DNA from: Piromyces finnis
Lineage: Eukaryota > Neocallimastigomycota > Neocallimastigomycetes > Neocallimastigales > Neocallimastigaceae
DNA: 64,000 nucleotides
Direction: 5' to 3'
Assembly (NCBI GenBank): GCA_002104945.1
Contig: MCFH01000006.1
Span: 310,001 to 374,000 of the forward strand
Shown: positions 61,175 to 64,000 of the stretch, piece by piece
Layout of the letters: every line of letters begins with the position of its first letter
Position numbering within the stretch: position 1 is the stretch's first letter
Notes under the pieces: model-generated
What the model was told of the DNA's origin: nothing
The model's input: only the letters and a program-made list of their open reading frames with translations
Database searches by the model: none
Program-made: the position numbers and the translations under genes

Positions 61175-61580
61175 TATTAATTAATTATAATTAGTTATGA
61201 ATGAGTAATTTTATTGTTTACATTAAATTAATATTCCATACTTTTAAATTTTTATTTGAATAATAAATTTGATAATGTATTGTTAATAATGTATGTTTAT
61301 TTACAATATTAATATTACTATTTTTATCTATATTTTTTTGAAATATAACATGGAAAATAAAACGGTAAATAAAATAAAATTTTATACCGCTATTAATTAT
61401 CTACATTTTATTCTTAATAACTTTATTCATACGACGGTGATAGGTGATATACTGTGATAAAAAATGAAAAATTAAAAGTTACATATGGTTTAACAAAATT
61501 ATTGACACATTTTAATTTTTGGTAGTACAATTTAAATTTAATAAATTATTGTTCTACTTTTTGGATGAGTCACCCTTTTT
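61175..61580. repeat. Diverged duplicated block, copy 2
   Basis: The counterpart of 57170-57600, with TTAATATTCCATACTTTT, TTTGATAATGTATTG and TACCGCTATTAATTATCTAC in the same order and orientation. This copy has an extra ACGACGGTGATAGGTGATAT segment near 61430. Confidence 0.75.
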
Positions 61581-62063
61581 CGATGTTGTTTTAAAACATA
61601 TATATATAATTGTGACATTAACAACAACAACAACAACCAAATAGTATTATTATTCCTTACTATTAATATAGTTTTATAATTTTATTCATTATTTCATATT
61701 TTTTTTAATCATTTTATTATTTATTTATTCATTCATTTATTTATTAATTTTCATTATTAAAAATTTGTACAATATTTAATTTACATCATTAATTACATTG
61801 GAATATTGACATTTATACAACAATTATTTTATTTTATGATTATAATAAATAAATAAACAAAGATGTAAAAAAAAAAACTTAATAGATAGCATAATAAATA
61901 TATACTAAAAATGTTTAAACCACTTTTTTTTTTAAAAAAAAAAAATCATTTAAAAATAACTTATTATATAAACAAACTTTGTATGACATTATCAATATTA
62001 TCTGTTTTAAAATAGCTCATCTGGGATATAAAAATAAGTTATATAAATAATAATAATAATAAC

Positions 62064-62111
<48 letters not shown>

Positions 62112-63800
62112 CTATTTTAAAATAATTAAAATTACATTTAACATTTCTTTTCTTTTTTATATTCTACATGTTCATTATTGGTGTAGAATTTAAAATAAAA
62201 AAAACATCATTATGACTCTTTTTAGACTTTTTTTTTTAGTTATATTATAGAAAAAGAATGTTCCATCCTCTCTCTTTATTACATACAATTCACTATAAAT
62301 TTGTAGTGAATGTAATACAAATTTTAATTATAATAAAAACTAAAGTTTATATGTTTCCAATAATGCTTTGAAATATTATTTACTATACTTTCAGGTATTA
62401 TGATTATCATACTTCAAAAAACGTTTTTTTTTCAATTTCTTTTTTTTTTTTTCTAAATAAGTATTTATTATATCTAATAATAATACGAATACGAATACCA
62501 ATATTAATATTTTTTTAATATTAACTATTAAAAGTTAAAATGATCAAATGTATTAGGGGACAAATAATACTATTATAATTCTATAAAAGGATAAGTGGAT
62601 GTATTTTCTAATTATATTCTGTTTATAGATTATAATAATATAGGTAGAAAAAAAATAAAATTAATAATATATAAAAATATTTTTCATTATTAATCATTTA
62701 GTTTATAATACTTTATTTACCATTGTCTGAAAGAAATAAATTCTAATAATATAATTGAAATAATAAAGATATACATCTATTCTTCCTAAAAGTTAAAAAA
62801 AACGAATTATAATATCAATAGTAATATATTTGTTACTATTTTTATGTTTCATTTTTTATTTTTATGCTAAATGTAAAAACTATTATTGTAAAAATAAAAC
62901 AAATAAATATATTTAATATATTTATAATTAAAAAAATATATTTTTTCATATTAATTATCACCTATTCTACCTATTTGAAAATGACTGAATAATTATCATC
63001 ATTAAAAATAAAGAAAAATACTAAAGGTTAGTATTAATTGTTTGGCTAAAAAATCATACATTACTAATTCCTAAAACATTCTAAAAAAACAATAATGAAA
63101 AATATAACCAATTATATTATAATTTTAATATGTTTAAATGTATTTATAATTTCATTTAATAGCTTTAATATAATTTATATATATAAAAAAAAAGCATCAT
63201 GAAATGTTAAAAAAAAAAGATTTTATGATATTCCAATCTATTTTATAAAAATAATTCTTTTATATTCAAAAAAAAAAAAAGAATTAAAAAATATTTATGA
63301 AAAAGAAATACCTTTTTTTTCTTTTAAAATTAATTTTAAAATTATAAATTTTACTGCTAAAGCATATCATACATTCCATAATTGTTAATTTTTCTTTATT
63401 ATTATTATTTACTCCCGAAACACAATAATGCTTTGTTTTTTTCTAATAATTATATTTTTACACTATGTATAATAATATATTTTATTGATTTATTAAAATT
63501 CAATACATTCCAATAATAAACCTTGATTATTATTAAAATGGATTTAAAAAAAAAAAATGAAATTTTTAATTAATTAAAAAAAAAAAAAGTTGTTGTTTAT
63601 ATTAAAATAGAATTTATTATTTATTACTTATATATATAAAAGACTAAAAAAAAAAAAAAAAGAAAAAAGAAATAATAATAATAATTGTTAAACATTAATA
63701 ATTTAACTTAAATCTAGAAATATGTAGAATAGAATAGAATTATGTATTACTAATATATTTAGTCATAGAATATTCTCATGATAAATAATACGCCACAATC
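61581..63800. other. AT-rich intergenic DNA
   Basis: Contains an (AAT)n microsatellite at about 62053-62109, an (ACA)n stretch at about 61621-61637 and a short inverted repeat TTCACTACAAATTTATAGTGAAT-like stem near 62289-62311. No coding signal. Confidence 0.55.
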
Positions 63801-63805
63801 CTTAG

Positions 63806-63813
63806 TATAAATA
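63806..63813 (+). promoter_or_regulatory. TATA-like box of the gene starting at 63946
   Basis: TATAAATA followed by GAGAATAAA, about 135 bases upstream of the start codon. A CCACAATCC sequence lies just before it. In such AT-rich DNA a TATA match alone is weak; its position and the local rise in complexity support it. Confidence 0.4.
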
Positions 63814-63945
63814 GAGAATAAATTTATGAACTATTTATGTACTTTGTAATTACCTTTTTATTAATAATATTAATAAATAAAGTTTATATTAAAAACAATA
63901 TTATAAATTTTCTCAGATTAAGAGTCTCAAAACTTTCTTAATACC

Positions 63946-64000
63946 ATGGATTACAATTTATTCAAAGGCCCTTCTCTCAATGGATCCAACTTTAACGCCT
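63946..64000 (+). CDS. 5' end of a gene running off the window
   Basis: The ATG at 63946 in a strong context (ATACCATGGAT) opens a frame that stays open to the window edge: MDYNLFKGPSLNGSNFNA. Base composition rises sharply here, with codons such as GGC, CCC-like GGCCCT, TCC, AAC and GCC, unlike the preceding 10 kb. The presumed 5' UTR (TCTCAGATTAAGAGTCTCAA) is also less AT-rich. Only 18 codons are visible, so no family can be named. The ordered, mixed codon use resembles a well-expressed gene. Confidence 0.6.
   Translation, partial: MDYNLFKGPSLNGSNFNA

Overview
The window looks like a nuclear contig of a very AT-rich eukaryote, most likely an anaerobic gut fungus (Neocallimastigomycota). 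The reasons are by-eye AT content around 85-90% between genes, long A/T homopolymers, AAT/ATT microsatellites, Asn- and Ser-rich proteins, genes with several short GT-AG introns, gene-free gaps of 5-11 kb, and a fungal-type ATG1 with its Atg8-binding motif and C-terminal MIT region. A social amoeba was considered but fits less well because the intergenic gaps are so long. No rRNA, tRNA or CRISPR was recognised.

Layout: 1-11.6 kb is a gene desert with an AGTAAT-type hexamer satellite (3.04-3.39 kb) and two clear inverted repeats (3.48 and 7.60 kb). A single-exon gene for a 1010-residue Ser/Thr-rich protein lies on + (11636-14668). From 14.7 to 25.2 kb there is another gap, with decayed mobile-element pieces at 15.2-17.1 kb and a 20-bp palindrome at 22.86 kb. 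A 59-residue orphan CDS follows at 25243. A truncated, stop-containing LINE reverse-transcriptase fragment (26.94-27.57 kb) sits between direct repeats of about 110-130 bp.

Four intron-containing genes then run head to tail on the minus strand. (1) 35605-28028, six exons, a 2168-residue low-complexity protein. (2) 38849-36185, seven exons, a 318-residue orphan. (3) 44822-39535, fourteen exons, 1246 residues: NPF motifs, Pro-Val-Glu-Ser repeats, a basic Ser/Thr region and a coiled coil built from short phase-0 exons, some of them duplicated. (4) 52602-46955, seven exons, 1546 residues: the autophagy kinase ATG1. I assembled these by reading donors and acceptors on the minus strand. In each case the exon lengths sum to a multiple of three and frame is kept to a stop.

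From 52.6 kb to 63.9 kb there is no supported gene. This gap holds a 257-bp unit repeated three times (58.85-59.57 kb) and a diverged duplicated block (57.17-57.60 and 61.17-61.58 kb). The 5' end of another + strand gene starts at 63946, behind a TATA-like box, and runs off the window.

Functionally only ATG1 (autophagy initiation) can be named with confidence. The neighbouring genes are not obviously linked to it by pathway; shared strand and close spacing are all the context offers.
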